From positions 1,488,001 to 1,552,000 of the forward strand of contig NZ_CP022529.1 of assembly GCF_002237595.1 (NCBI RefSeq): a DNA stretch of 64,000 bases. Reading direction: 5' to 3'. This stretch comes from Labrenzia sp. VG12 (GTDB taxonomy: Bacteria; Pseudomonadota; Alphaproteobacteria; Rhizobiales; Stappiaceae). The first letter of the stretch is position 1. Every line of letters starts with the position of its first letter. Below are positions 48,687 through 57,359 of this stretch, piece after piece. Below the pieces are notes generated by a model. That model was given only the letters and a program-made list of their open reading frames with translations, did not search any database and was not told the DNA's origin. A program made the position numbers and the translations under genes.

Positions 48687-50225
48687 TCAGCGCTCACTGG
48701 TGGCCGGCTCCATCAAGCGCCGGATGGGCGCTTTCAGCGCAGCCGGCAGATCTTCCGAGATGAGACCCGGGCCGGCTTCACATCCGGCAGCACCATGCAG
48801 CCAGACTGCCTGACAGCCAGCCTCAAACCCTTCCACGGACCGGGCCAACAGCCCGGCGGCAATACCGGCAAGCACATCACCGGATCCCGCCGTTGCCAGC
48901 CACGGCGGCGCATTCCGGTTGATCGCGGCGCGGCCATCAGGCGCGGCAATAACGGTGTCGGGTCCTTTAAGAACAACCACAGAGCCGGATCGCGCCGATG
49001 CCGCCCGCGCCCGCTGCAGTTTGCCGCCTTCAAGATCCGGAAACAGCCGGACAAACTCACCTTCATGCGGTGTCAGGATGACCGGGCTAGTGCGCTGCCC
49101 GATCTCTCGGAACAACATCTCGGGCGCCTCCGCGAAACTGGTAAGGGCGTCTGCATCCAGCACGGTCGCTCTGTCCGTCTTCAAAATCTCCAGGACCGAA
49201 TGGCGCGTTCTTTCGCCAACGCCGTGAGCCGGACCGATCAGGGCAGCGTTAAGGCGCTTGTCCTCAAGAAAGCGGGGAATGGCCTCCGGACCTGCCAGCT
49301 TTTTCAGCATCACGGCCGTCAGGTGACAGGCATTGACCATCAGCGCATTGGGGGGCGACGCCAGAGTGACGAGCCCGGCGCCCGCTCTCAGCGCCGCTTC
49401 TGCGGCAAGACGAGCGGCGCCCGTCGCCGAAGGCGCCCCGCCAAACACCACGGCATGCCCCTTTGTGTATTTGTGATCCACGACCGATGGCACGGGGAAG
49501 GCATCCTGCCAAAGGTCTGGCGTGTTGGCGAAAGCGACCGGCCGGATCCCGTCCAGCACCTCGTCCCGAATGCCGATATCTGCCACTGTCAGCTTGCCGC
49601 AGAGCGCACGCCCGGGATAAAGCAGGTGCCCCGGCTTCGGCCTGAAAAAGGTAACGGTTTCCCGCGCGGCCACCGCAGTGCCGAGAGCGGCGCCGTCCGC
49701 GCCGTTGACGCCGGAGGGAAGATCAACGGCAACAACTGGTTTTCCGGCTTGATTGACGGCTGCAATCAAGTCCGCAATTGCACCAGACAGGGGTCTGTCG
49801 AGCCCGGCACCAAACAAAGCATCAACAACAACATCTGCTCTTGAGAGCGCGCGCGACAGATCGTCAGTGAGCGCCTCGCCCTGATGCGCTGGAGCATCTG
49901 GCAGGCCCATGCGTTGAAAAGCTGTCAGCGCGTCCCCCTTGAGCACGCTGGCCGGCTTCACAAGACGGACATCCACCTGAAAACCACGCGCTGACAGGCA
50001 CCGGGCGGCAATGAAGCCGTCGCCGCCATTGTTGCCGGGCCCGCAGAGCAGCAGGATGTTGCCCCCGTCCGGTGCAAGATTTGCGGTGACCCGCGCGACG
50101 GCCTGCCCTGCCCGTTCCATGAGCACAATGCCCGGCACTCCGGCAGCAATCGTGCGCCGGTCGGCTTCGGCCATTTCGTCCGGTGTGAGCAAAGCCGCAC
50201 GTTTCCAGGTCTTCGATGAGTTCAT
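48687..50225 (-). CDS. nnr: Bifunctional NAD(P)HX epimerase/dehydratase
   Basis: 512 aa fusion of two repair enzymes that restore hydrated NADH/NADPH. Residues about 10-215 are the YjeF-N epimerase (LLLCGPGNNGGDGFIAARCL, VAVDLPSGVNGADG). Residues about 235-500 are the ribokinase-like ADP-dependent dehydratase (KYTKGHAVVFGGAPSATGAA, VILTPHEGEFVRLFPD, WLATAGSGDVLAGIAAGLLA). The ATG at 50225 with AGGAGA upstream is chosen over a longer frame start at 50360. It is divergent from glnB and shares its upstream region, as in many alphaproteobacteria. Confidence 0.95.
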   Translation of the reverse strand: MNSSKTWKRAALLTPDEMAEADRRTIAAGVPGIVLMERAGQAVARVTANLAPDGGNILLLCGPGNNGGDGFIAARCLSARGFQVDVRLVKPASVLKGDALTAFQRMGLPDAPAHQGEALTDDLSRALSRADVVVDALFGAGLDRPLSGAIADLIAAVNQAGKPVVAVDLPSGVNGADGAALGTAVAARETVTFFRPKPGHLLYPGRALCGKLTVADIGIRDEVLDGIRPVAFANTPDLWQDAFPVPSVVDHKYTKGHAVVFGGAPSATGAARLAAEAALRAGAGLVTLASPPNALMVNACHLTAVMLKKLAGPEAIPRFLEDKRLNAALIGPAHGVGERTRHSVLEILKTDRATVLDADALTSFAEAPEMLFREIGQRTSPVILTPHEGEFVRLFPDLEGGKLQRARAASARSGSVVVLKGPDTVIAAPDGRAAINRNAPPWLATAGSGDVLAGIAAGLLARSVEGFEAGCQAVWLHGAAGCEAGPGLISEDLPAALKAPIRRLMEPATSER

Positions 50226-50351
50226 GTGACGGTTTCTCCTGCTCGAAGCTGCAAGGTGACCGTGATCGTCAAACTTGTCGAGTTTGGAAGATCTGATGCG
50301 CAAGTGACCACAAATTCTGCCTATTTTTTGTTCTGTTTGATTATATTTTAT

Positions 50352-50367
50352 GCACCCCAAGGTGTCT
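50352..50367. promoter_or_regulatory. Possible NtrC-type site upstream of glnB
   Basis: TGCACC-N4-GGTGTC resembles the NtrC dyad TGCACC-N5-GGTGCA, but with one base less in the centre and mismatches in the right half. It lies about 100 bases upstream of the sigma-54-like promoter, the usual place for an enhancer. Tentative. Confidence 0.35.
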
Positions 50368-50460
50368 GCGCGCCCATATGCATTGACCGGCCCGTGAGTT
50401 CTGCCACTTTTTGCGGCGGATTTCCCGGCTTCGCATTTTTTTCAACATCACGACCAACGG

Positions 50461-50478
50461 TTGGCACACATCGTGCTT
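50461..50478 (+). promoter_or_regulatory. Sigma-54-type promoter of glnB-glnA
   Basis: TTGGCAC-N6-TGCTT with GG (50463-50464) and GC (50475-50476) exactly ten bases apart, the -24/-12 pattern of RpoN promoters. It lies about 110 bases before the glnB start, in the position known for nitrogen-controlled glnB promoters of alphaproteobacteria. Confidence 0.65.
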
Positions 50479-50585
50479 TAAGAGGACAACGGTCCCTGCT
50501 GGGCTCGATGGGTCGCTTTGACCCATTGCACCTGGAAAAGGTCCTGCCGACAAATGGCCTTCATAGTGGAGAGAGACACAAGGTG

Positions 50586-50924
50586 ATGAAAAAGATCGAG
50601 GCGATCATCAAACCCTTCAAACTGGACGAGGTCAAAGAGGCGCTGCAGGAGGTTGGTCTCCAGGGCATCACGGTGACCGAAGCCAAGGGGTTCGGCCGCC
50701 AGAAGGGCCACACGGAACTCTATCGCGGCGCAGAATATGTGGTCGATTTCCTGCCGAAGGTGAAAGTGGAAATCGTCCTGGGCGACGACATGGTCGAAAA
50801 GGCCGTCGAAGCCATCCGCTCCGCCGCACAGACCGGCCGGATCGGCGACGGCAAGATCTTTGTATCCAATATTGAAGAGGCGGTCCGCATCCGGACAGGC
50901 GAGTCCGGCATCGACGCCATCTGA
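50586..50924 (+). CDS. glnB: Nitrogen regulatory protein P-II
   Basis: 112 aa trimeric signal protein that senses 2-oxoglutarate, ATP/ADP and, through uridylylation, glutamine. The modified Tyr51 is in the T-loop (YRGAEYVVDFLPKVKVEIVL), and the B-loop TGRIGDGKIFV and C-loop RIRTGESG are intact. The ATG at 50586 gives the canonical MKKIEAIIKPFKLDEVKEAL; the frame continues upstream without family match. glnA follows 128 bases downstream and they are normally cotranscribed; PII then tunes GlnA adenylylation through GlnE. Confidence 0.97.
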   Translation: MKKIEAIIKPFKLDEVKEALQEVGLQGITVTEAKGFGRQKGHTELYRGAEYVVDFLPKVKVEIVLGDDMVEKAVEAIRSAAQTGRIGDGKIFVSNIEEAVRIRTGESGIDAI

Positions 50925-51052
50925 CCCACCAATCCGGCATCCGCCGGTAATCCTAATTCCGGTTCGAAAGCTCCAGAGCCAGATTTCGAGACGCTCTGTC
51001 GGACCGGAACGAAACCCAACCGTTCACACGAAAAATCAAAGGGATGGACATT

Positions 51053-52462
51053 ATGACCACTGCCGCTGAAGTCCTGAAGGAGATTCAGGAAAAGGACGTG
51101 AAATTCGTCGATCTGCGCTTCACCGATCCGAAGGGCAAAATGCAGCACGTCACCATGGATGTTGCACTTGTCGACGAAGACATGTTCGCTGAAGGCGTTG
51201 CCTTCGACGGCTCGTCCATTGCAGGCTGGAAGGCCATCAACGAGTCCGACATGATGCTGATCCTGGATCCGGAATCCGCACACATGGATCCGTTCTTTGC
51301 CCAGTCCACCATGGCGATCTTCTGCGACGTCGTCGACCCGATCACCGGCGAAGGTTACAACCGTGACCCGCGCATGACTGCCAAAAAGGCAGAGGCCTAC
51401 GTCAAGTCCGGCGGTTTCGGCGACACCATCTATGTCGGTCCGGAAGCCGAATTCTTCATGTTCGACGATGTCCGCTTCAACGCCGACCCGTACAACACCG
51501 GCTTTGTCCTGGACAGCTCCGAACTGCCGTCCAACATGGGTTCCGAGTATGAGACCGGCAACCTCGGCCACCGTCCGCGCACCAAGGGCGGCTACTTCCC
51601 GGTCCCGCCGGTCGACAGCGCACAGGACATCCGTTCCGAAATGCTGTCCGTCATGGGCGAAATGGGCGTTCCGACCGAAAAGCATCACCACGAAGTGGCT
51701 GCTGCCCAGCACGAACTCGGCATGAAATTCGACCATCTGACCCGCTGCGCCGACAACATGCAGGTCTACAAGTACGTCGTGCACCAGGTCGCTCATGCCT
51801 ATGGCAAGACCTCGACCTTCATGCCGAAGCCGGTTTTCGGCGACAACGGTACCGGCATGCACTGCCACCTGTCGATCTGGAACAACGGCGAGCCGACCTT
51901 TGCCGGCAACCAGTATGCTGATCTCTCCGAGACCTGCCTCTACTTCATCGGCGGCATCCTGAAGCACGCCAAGGCCCTCAACGCCTTCACCAACCCGTCC
52001 ACCAACTCCTACAAGCGTCTGGTGCCGGGCTACGAGGCTCCGGTTCTTCTGGCCTACTCCTCGCGCAACCGGTCGGCGTCCTGCCGTATTCCGTTCACCG
52101 CGTCGCCGAAAGCCAAGCGCGTTGAAGTGCGCTTCCCGGATCCGACCGCGAACCCGTACCTGTGCTTCTCCGCTCTCCTGATGGCCGGCCTCGACGGCAT
52201 CAAGAACAAGATCCATCCGGGCGATGCCATGGACAAGAACCTCTACGACCTTCCGCCGGAAGAACTCGCAGAGATCCCGACTGTCTGCGGCTCCCTGCGT
52301 GAAGCCCTGGAAGCTGTTGATGCGGACCGCGAATTCCTGAAAGCCGGCGGTGTCTTCGATGACGACCAGATCGACGCTTACATCGAACTGAAGATGGAAG
52401 AAGTCGAGCGTTTCGAAATGACCCCGCACCCGGTCGAGTTCGACATGTACTACTCCGTCTAA
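51053..52462 (+). CDS. glnA: Glutamine synthetase, type I
   Basis: 469 aa, the standard GSI length. It condenses glutamate and ammonia with ATP as a dodecamer. Motifs: FAEGVAFDGSSIAGWKAINE, AEFFMFDDVRF, the ATP-site KPVFGDNGTGMHCHLSIWNN, RNRSASCRIPF, and the adenylylation site Tyr398 in KNLYDLPPEE, so it is a GSI-beta enzyme controlled by GlnE. The ATG at 51053 with AAAGGG upstream is preferred over the in-frame ATG three codons earlier. Confidence 0.98.
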   Translation: MTTAAEVLKEIQEKDVKFVDLRFTDPKGKMQHVTMDVALVDEDMFAEGVAFDGSSIAGWKAINESDMMLILDPESAHMDPFFAQSTMAIFCDVVDPITGEGYNRDPRMTAKKAEAYVKSGGFGDTIYVGPEAEFFMFDDVRFNADPYNTGFVLDSSELPSNMGSEYETGNLGHRPRTKGGYFPVPPVDSAQDIRSEMLSVMGEMGVPTEKHHHEVAAAQHELGMKFDHLTRCADNMQVYKYVVHQVAHAYGKTSTFMPKPVFGDNGTGMHCHLSIWNNGEPTFAGNQYADLSETCLYFIGGILKHAKALNAFTNPSTNSYKRLVPGYEAPVLLAYSSRNRSASCRIPFTASPKAKRVEVRFPDPTANPYLCFSALLMAGLDGIKNKIHPGDAMDKNLYDLPPEELAEIPTVCGSLREALEAVDADREFLKAGGVFDDDQIDAYIELKMEEVERFEMTPHPVEFDMYYSV

Positions 52463-52486
52463 GAGCACCGCTCCTGACAGAACGGA

Positions 52487-52516
52487 AAACCCCGGCCAGA
52501 CGGCCGGGGTTTTTTG
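52487..52516 (+). terminator. Terminator downstream of glnA
   Basis: AACCCCGGCC / GGCCGGGGTT stem with a 4-nt loop, then six T. It begins about 25 bases after the glnA stop. Confidence 0.93.
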
Positions 52517-52525
52517 TTGCCCTGA

Positions 52526-54883
52526 TCAGGCCCAGTTTATCGTGGGTGTGAAACCCAGGCAATCTTTCAGGTCGGTCTTCACCCGATCCCGGAAAACCGC
52601 CGTTCCAGCTCCTTTGAGCCCCTGAACGACACCCTTGCCGTCGAAAAGACCTCCTGCAGCGTGAAATCCAAGGGCGCGATAGACTTCGAACTGTTCCTCC
52701 GAGAAGAACTGGTCACCTGTCGACTGATGCGGAAAGTCTGGATTACGCCGCTTGTAGTCGTAGATGTAGTCGTTCTCGTCACCCGTCACCGAGGACTTGA
52801 TGTAGACGAGGATACCGGTTTCCTTCTCGTCATCCGGAACCTCGTCACCGGAGTAATGAATGATCCCGATGGCACAATGCGGCCCGGCTTCGGCGTATCG
52901 TTTTTCGCTGTCATATTTCCGTGTCGCCTCGCGGATCTTGTCCCAGTTCATCTCGATCCGCACCCCCATGTCGATCCGCAGATATTGCTGAAGCTTGACG
53001 AAGGACGAGAAATTCATTGACGGGTCCGCCTCGCCATCCACGGCGAAGATCACCTTGCAGCGGCGCCTGACGAGCTCGTAGATGCCGAGATTTTCGATAT
53101 GCCCGCCATCGCTTAGATAGATCTTGGCGCTGTTGGCGTTCAGATATCCGAAGACCTCCTGATAGAACCAGCGCAGTCCGTTGAGTTTTACTGAATTGAC
53201 CGCATGACCTATCTGCTTGGGGTTGGGCAACCAATAGCCCAGCCGGATGTTGAGTATGGCCAGACTGAAGACCAGTGGCCGTTTGGTCTTGTTGCCCATA
53301 TTCGCGGATGCGGCAGCCCCGGAAATCGCCATTGCCGTTGCAATGTCGAGATTGGGGTCCTTTTTTTGCAGCGCTTCAGTCTTGCAATACCCGGTCACCC
53401 TGCTGCCGCAATAGTGCCGACTGAAGGTGAAGAACTCCGCGTGGCGCCGACGCTGGTTGAGTTTCTTGTCGCTTTGGATGTTCAAAGCGGCGTTGATCAG
53501 GACAACAGGACTTCTGTGCCGATTTAGGTTGGTAAGGGGAAAACTGAAGAAACCCTTTTTCTTTTTGTCCTCTTCAAAATGTGCCCCGACAAATCCTTTT
53601 GCCAGCCGGTCCCGGTAGAGGAAATACAACGTGAACGCATTTGGAGGGACGCGCAGGCCGATGATGATCAGGACAAGTCCTGCCGCCAGGTAACCAAGGC
53701 CGGTTCCCAGCCACCAGCCGTGTGTAGCCTCACCGCTTTCAATTACCGCAGATGGCTTTGACGTGCAGCCATCGGCGCAAATCGGTACATTGGATGCAAT
53801 GTCCGGCGTATCCGGCAATCCCCAAACGGTCAGATTCAGATAAACAATCCAGAGAAACAGCGGCACCACAAATCCGGCGACAATATAAAGCGCCTTCCCT
53901 GTCAGCCGTGAGGTGAGAGCAGTCCAGCCGCTGCCTTCCTCACCGCGCTTTACCAGCTTGTTGATCCAGCTGCCTGCGGCAGCGAACAGCGCACTGGCCC
54001 CGGCCAGGATCGACGTCAAATAGTCCTTGAACCAGATGTACGCACCGCCCTCAGCTGAAGATATCTGCCGGTACCAGTCAACGGCGGCAGGTTGAAGCTC
54101 GAGGAAGGCGACGAAAACCGGCAACAACAGTATCAGCCCGGCCCACCGCCTCCTTTTTACGCGCGACTGTGCATCGTCCTTGGATCCAATCGACGACCAG
54201 ACAATCGTGACAACCGCGAGGCCAACGGCCAACAAGGCCGCATATATCGTAACGACAAAGTCGCCCGACAGGCCGAAAATGTTGCAGCTTTGCAAAAGCT
54301 CCCTGGCAGACGCCAGCCATGCGAAATCCCAGTCGTATCTTAGCAACAGGGTCAGACCGGCAAAGAGCAGGAGAAACGGCAGCACCAGCAGCGCGTTGGC
54401 GATTAAACCGATAAAGACCGCACCGATTCCGCCCAGAACGTCCGGGAAACGCCCCGCCACCAGATAATTCGAAAAGTCACGGAGCCGCCTCACGCTCAGA
54501 TCTTCGTCACGGCCAAGCCGGCTCGGAAACGGAAAAGCACCGTCGTCGTCCTGGCTCAACCCGACAGCCACCGAGCTGCCGAGATACCCTCCTCCCGAAA
54601 CCGTCGACAGGTAGTCGATGCGCTCAAAGATGCCGGGCTTGGCTTCCAGGGCTTGCAGCACACCAAGGCAAAAAGCAGCGGACCGGATGCCACCTCCTGA
54701 CAGAGAGACACCAATCAGCCCTCGCTTGGTAGAGGGGTTTTGCTCAGACTCGTTTGTGTCCGGATTGAGGGTGGTGAATTCGACATCACCAGCCGGAAGA
54801 TTTTTCGCTTCGCGACGCGCGACAACATCCTTCAGTTCACCAGAGAAGACCTCGTCAAATTGTATTGAACTTTCTTCTGCCAC
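52526..54883 (-). CDS. Patatin-like phospholipase domain protein with transmembrane insert
   Basis: 785 aa from a GTG at 54883 (GGGGAAA upstream; an earlier TTG frame start is less likely). The N-terminus has the oxyanion loop SLSGGGIRSAAFCLGVLQAL (about 60-79) and the nucleophile elbow with Ser96 (STVSGGGYLG). The second half of the catalytic dyad, Asp592 in YLSDGGHIENLG, comes only after about 490 residues. That insert includes several TM helices (for example about 150-175, 200-225, 250-265, 340-360 and 400-420). It should be a membrane-embedded lipid acyl hydrolase. No secretion-system or immunity gene is adjacent. Confidence 0.83.
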   Translation of the reverse strand: MAEESSIQFDEVFSGELKDVVARREAKNLPAGDVEFTTLNPDTNESEQNPSTKRGLIGVSLSGGGIRSAAFCLGVLQALEAKPGIFERIDYLSTVSGGGYLGSSVAVGLSQDDDGAFPFPSRLGRDEDLSVRRLRDFSNYLVAGRFPDVLGGIGAVFIGLIANALLVLPFLLLFAGLTLLLRYDWDFAWLASARELLQSCNIFGLSGDFVVTIYAALLAVGLAVVTIVWSSIGSKDDAQSRVKRRRWAGLILLLPVFVAFLELQPAAVDWYRQISSAEGGAYIWFKDYLTSILAGASALFAAAGSWINKLVKRGEEGSGWTALTSRLTGKALYIVAGFVVPLFLWIVYLNLTVWGLPDTPDIASNVPICADGCTSKPSAVIESGEATHGWWLGTGLGYLAAGLVLIIIGLRVPPNAFTLYFLYRDRLAKGFVGAHFEEDKKKKGFFSFPLTNLNRHRSPVVLINAALNIQSDKKLNQRRRHAEFFTFSRHYCGSRVTGYCKTEALQKKDPNLDIATAMAISGAAASANMGNKTKRPLVFSLAILNIRLGYWLPNPKQIGHAVNSVKLNGLRWFYQEVFGYLNANSAKIYLSDGGHIENLGIYELVRRRCKVIFAVDGEADPSMNFSSFVKLQQYLRIDMGVRIEMNWDKIREATRKYDSEKRYAEAGPHCAIGIIHYSGDEVPDDEKETGILVYIKSSVTGDENDYIYDYKRRNPDFPHQSTGDQFFSEEQFEVYRALGFHAAGGLFDGKGVVQGLKGAGTAVFRDRVKTDLKDCLGFTPTINWA

Positions 54884-55002
54884 GGTGTTTCCCCAATAAC
54901 CGCAGGGCCAGGCTGGCAAAGCCAGCACAATCAAATTTTCGACCCAAAGTTAAAAAATATGGATCAGCGTATCATAAATGGAAAAATTTTCAGCAGAAGT
55001 TG

Positions 55003-56049
55003 TTATTCGGCGAAGCTGCTCAACCAGTCCGCCAGGCTCGCACGCTTGCTCCGCCCTCGGCCGCGCATTGCCGGCGACGCGATCATGGCGTTCAGAACGG
55101 CCTCCTGCGTGGTTTCGGCCGAGGCCTGAAACAGCAAATCAATCTTATCCTCCCGCAGAATATCGCGCACGATGAGATCGCGTTTTTCGAAATGTTCGAG
55201 ACGGGTTGCGGTGGAGAAGGCAAGCGCGATGTCGCCACTGCCATTGCCGTAGTAGGCACCAAGCCGGGCAAGTCCGGCCCCGGCCCGCCTCGCCACCCGT
55301 TTCAGCTGCCGGCTTTCGAGCGGCACATCCGTGGCCAGAACGATGATGACCGAACCGCGCTCTTCAGTTTGCCCAAAGGATTTCGGATGCGGCGTTCGGC
55401 CGTCTGGCAAGACAAGATCTCCCGGCTTGCCAAAATTCGCCAGGACCAGGGTGCCCAGCGTGAAGATGCGCCCGTCCAGTTCGAACTGGCGCGAAGCCGA
55501 ACCGATACCGCCCTTGAAACCAAAAGCACTCATGCCGGTTCCGGCGCCAACGCTGCCTTGTTCAAAATCGACGCCAGCGGTCGCCAGAGCAGCCTCCGCA
55601 TCCGCTTCCGTCAGGGCCATCGCCTGGATGTCGCTCAGATAGCCGTCATTGCATTCCAGAACCACCGGGTTCACCGTCCCGGTCGATCGTCCGATCTCGG
55701 GGTTTTCGGAGATTGCGCGGCGGATCAGGGAATTGACACCTGTGCCCACGCCAAAGGTGTTGGTCAACAGGATCGGCGTTTCCAGGGTACCGAGTTCCTC
55801 GACCTGGACTAGACCCGCGCTTTTGCCGAAACCATTGATGACGTCTACCGACGCAACCAGCTTTTCGCGGAACAGGTTGCCGGCGTGTGGCAGCACGGCC
55901 GTGAAGCCGGTGCGCAGGTCGCCTTCTTCAAGCGTTCTATGGCCTACCGTCACCCCTGCAACATCTGCAATCGTGTTGGCCGGCCCGGGCGTCATGGCCC
56001 CACACACGAGGTGAAAAGACCGCGACGGGGATACGGAGTTAGCTGACAT
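55003..56049 (-). CDS. P1 family (DmpA/S58) aminopeptidase-like protein
   Basis: 348 aa N-terminal-nucleophile-type peptidase. Family opening TPGPANTIADVAGVTVGHRT, and LTNTFGVGTGVNSLIRRAIS, PVVLECNDGYLSDIQ. The self-cleavage/nucleophile site is Gly232-Ser233 in ERGSVIIVLATDVPL, the motif of DmpA (Gly-Ser bond that splits the proenzyme into two chains). DmpA-type enzymes remove N-terminal D- or L-residues or cleave beta-peptides; the substrate here is unknown. It is not secreted by any visible signal. Confidence 0.9.
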   Translation of the reverse strand: MSANSVSPSRSFHLVCGAMTPGPANTIADVAGVTVGHRTLEEGDLRTGFTAVLPHAGNLFREKLVASVDVINGFGKSAGLVQVEELGTLETPILLTNTFGVGTGVNSLIRRAISENPEIGRSTGTVNPVVLECNDGYLSDIQAMALTEADAEAALATAGVDFEQGSVGAGTGMSAFGFKGGIGSASRQFELDGRIFTLGTLVLANFGKPGDLVLPDGRTPHPKSFGQTEERGSVIIVLATDVPLESRQLKRVARRAGAGLARLGAYYGNGSGDIALAFSTATRLEHFEKRDLIVRDILREDKIDLLFQASAETTQEAVLNAMIASPAMRGRGRSKRASLADWLSSFAE

Positions 56050-56298
56050 GTGGGACCTGCTGGCAAGGGAATCGTTTGAACACAGCTTGGCGTCGCCTGC
56101 CCCGGCTCACAAGCGTTGTGCACCCGTCTTTCTTTTACGGAACTTGCCCCCTGAACGAGCGACGATCCCGGCGGCAGTTGAAGTTGCCAGCTCCCCTGAG
56201 ACAAACCGCGATTTTGACGTTTGTCTAATCGCCTCAACAGGTCCTGGATGATATTTTCCAATGAATTGATAAAAACTTTTCCGGCAAAGCGAGTTGTC

Positions 56299-56562
56299 AT
56301 GAAAGAATTTAACGGCGTGAGTTCAAGCCACTACATCGCTGACGAGGATATGGACTTTCACGGCATTGCCGAAGCTGGACTGACGATACGCAGGGGTGTC
56401 ACCGTCAACCTTCACGGCATTCTTCAGGGCCCGGTCATTGTTGAACCCGACGCGAGCCTGACCGTATTCGGCCTGATTGAAGGCGAAATCGACGATCGGG
56501 GCGGCAAGATCGTGGTGCACGGATTGACCGACAAGGATGCCGGCGAGAACATCACGCCTTAG
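56299..56562 (+). CDS. Small beta-repeat protein (bactofilin-like pattern)
   Basis: 87 aa from the ATG at 56299; the frame extends to 56221, with another ATG at 56248, and no start has a strong ribosome binding site. The sequence has regular six-residue-like beta steps (GLTIRRGVTVNLHGILQGPV, VEPDASLTVFGLIEGEI, GGKIVVHGLTD), as in the beta-solenoid of bactofilin/polymer-forming proteins, but only about four turns. Real bactofilins are longer, so this may be a short relative or capping domain. It stands alone between the DmpA-like gene (divergent) and a terminator. Confidence 0.6.
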   Translation: MKEFNGVSSSHYIADEDMDFHGIAEAGLTIRRGVTVNLHGILQGPVIVEPDASLTVFGLIEGEIDDRGGKIVVHGLTDKDAGENITP

Positions 56563-56593
56563 GCAAGCGCACGCGCTTACACAAACCGGACAC

Positions 56594-56615
56594 GAAAAAG
56601 CCTCCCGAAGGAGGC
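56594..56615 (-). terminator. Terminator of the glycine-zipper gene
   Basis: GCCTCC / GGAGGC with a TTCG loop, followed by five T on the minus strand. Confidence 0.88.
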
Positions 56616-56643
56616 CATTCGTTCTCAGGTTCAGGTTCTAAAA

Positions 56644-56913
56644 TCAGTAGCAGACCCGGCGATGGGCAACGACCACATATCGACCGAAATAGGGATCCCA
56701 GCGGGTGACCGGACGATAGGTGCAGCGAACCGGGGCGTGGTATCGCGGGCGGGCCTGATTGGCGATGATGGCCCCGGCGGCCAGACCGATGATGGCGCCT
56801 GCAGCCACTGCACCGGCGCGGTTCTTGGCATGTGCCTGGGTGGGAGCCACGGCAACGGTTGCGGTTGCCAGAACGGCCACGGCGGAAACGGCGATTGCGA
56901 ACTTGCGGAACAT
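56644..56913 (-). CDS. Small exported glycine-zipper-like protein
   Basis: 90 aa from the ATG at 56913 (start MFRKFAIAVSAVAVLATATV). A Sec signal peptide ends near QAHA-K at residue about 29. It is followed by a Gly/Ala-rich hydrophobic stretch (GAVAAGAIIGLAAGAIIANQ) and an Arg/Tyr-rich C-terminus with two Cys (RCTYRPVTRWDPYFGRYVVV ... VCY). This is a common alphaproteobacterial envelope protein plan without known function. The longer frame to 57015 lacks support. Confidence 0.75.
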   Translation of the reverse strand: MFRKFAIAVSAVAVLATATVAVAPTQAHAKNRAGAVAAGAIIGLAAGAIIANQARPRYHAPVRCTYRPVTRWDPYFGRYVVVAHRRVCY

Positions 56914-57073
56914 GTGGGGTCCTTTCGAAGTATCACAGCGGGTTACTCGCCGCTGATAGGAAAACCCTACGTCACATTGCCCGCATGAGCTGTGACCGCA
57001 ATCACGCGGGGTCACTTTTGCGCGAATGTGTTAAACAGGACGAACCGAAGTCGTTTTTTCCGGAGAATTTTTC

Positions 57074-57277
57074 ATGTGGGTGATCATGGCTGTTTCCGTT
57101 CAGTTGCTCGTCGGCCCGAACAGCTGGGCGGTTGCCGATCAGGGCACGTTTCAAAGTGAAGCAGACTGTGAAGCCGCCCTGTCGGAAGCCGTTCCGCGCA
57201 CCCTGTCCGATGGCATGCGGCTGGCCTGGGAGCAAAGCGAATTGAAATTCGTCTGCGTAAAGGTCCGCGGCTCCTGA
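57074..57277 (+). CDS. Small hypothetical protein with hydrophobic N-terminus
   Basis: 67 aa, ATG at 57074 preceded by GGAGA at good distance. It starts MWVIMAVSVQLLV, then a soluble part with two Cys (DCEAALSEAVP; FVCVKVRGS) that could form a disulphide if exported. The family is unknown. It is divergent from the glycine-zipper gene. Confidence 0.62.
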   Translation: MWVIMAVSVQLLVGPNSWAVADQGTFQSEADCEAALSEAVPRTLSDGMRLAWEQSELKFVCVKVRGS

Positions 57278-57359
57278 CCCGCTCGAAACATATTCGCCAA
57301 TCGATAATCCAGCTGACGATCGTACACCGCTTCAATCCGGCGACCTTGGAGGTGAAATC

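Noticed and set aside
48687..52462. Long minus-strand frame over glnB-glnA (50720-52468)
   Set aside because: Antisense shadow of the conserved glnA/glnB genes.
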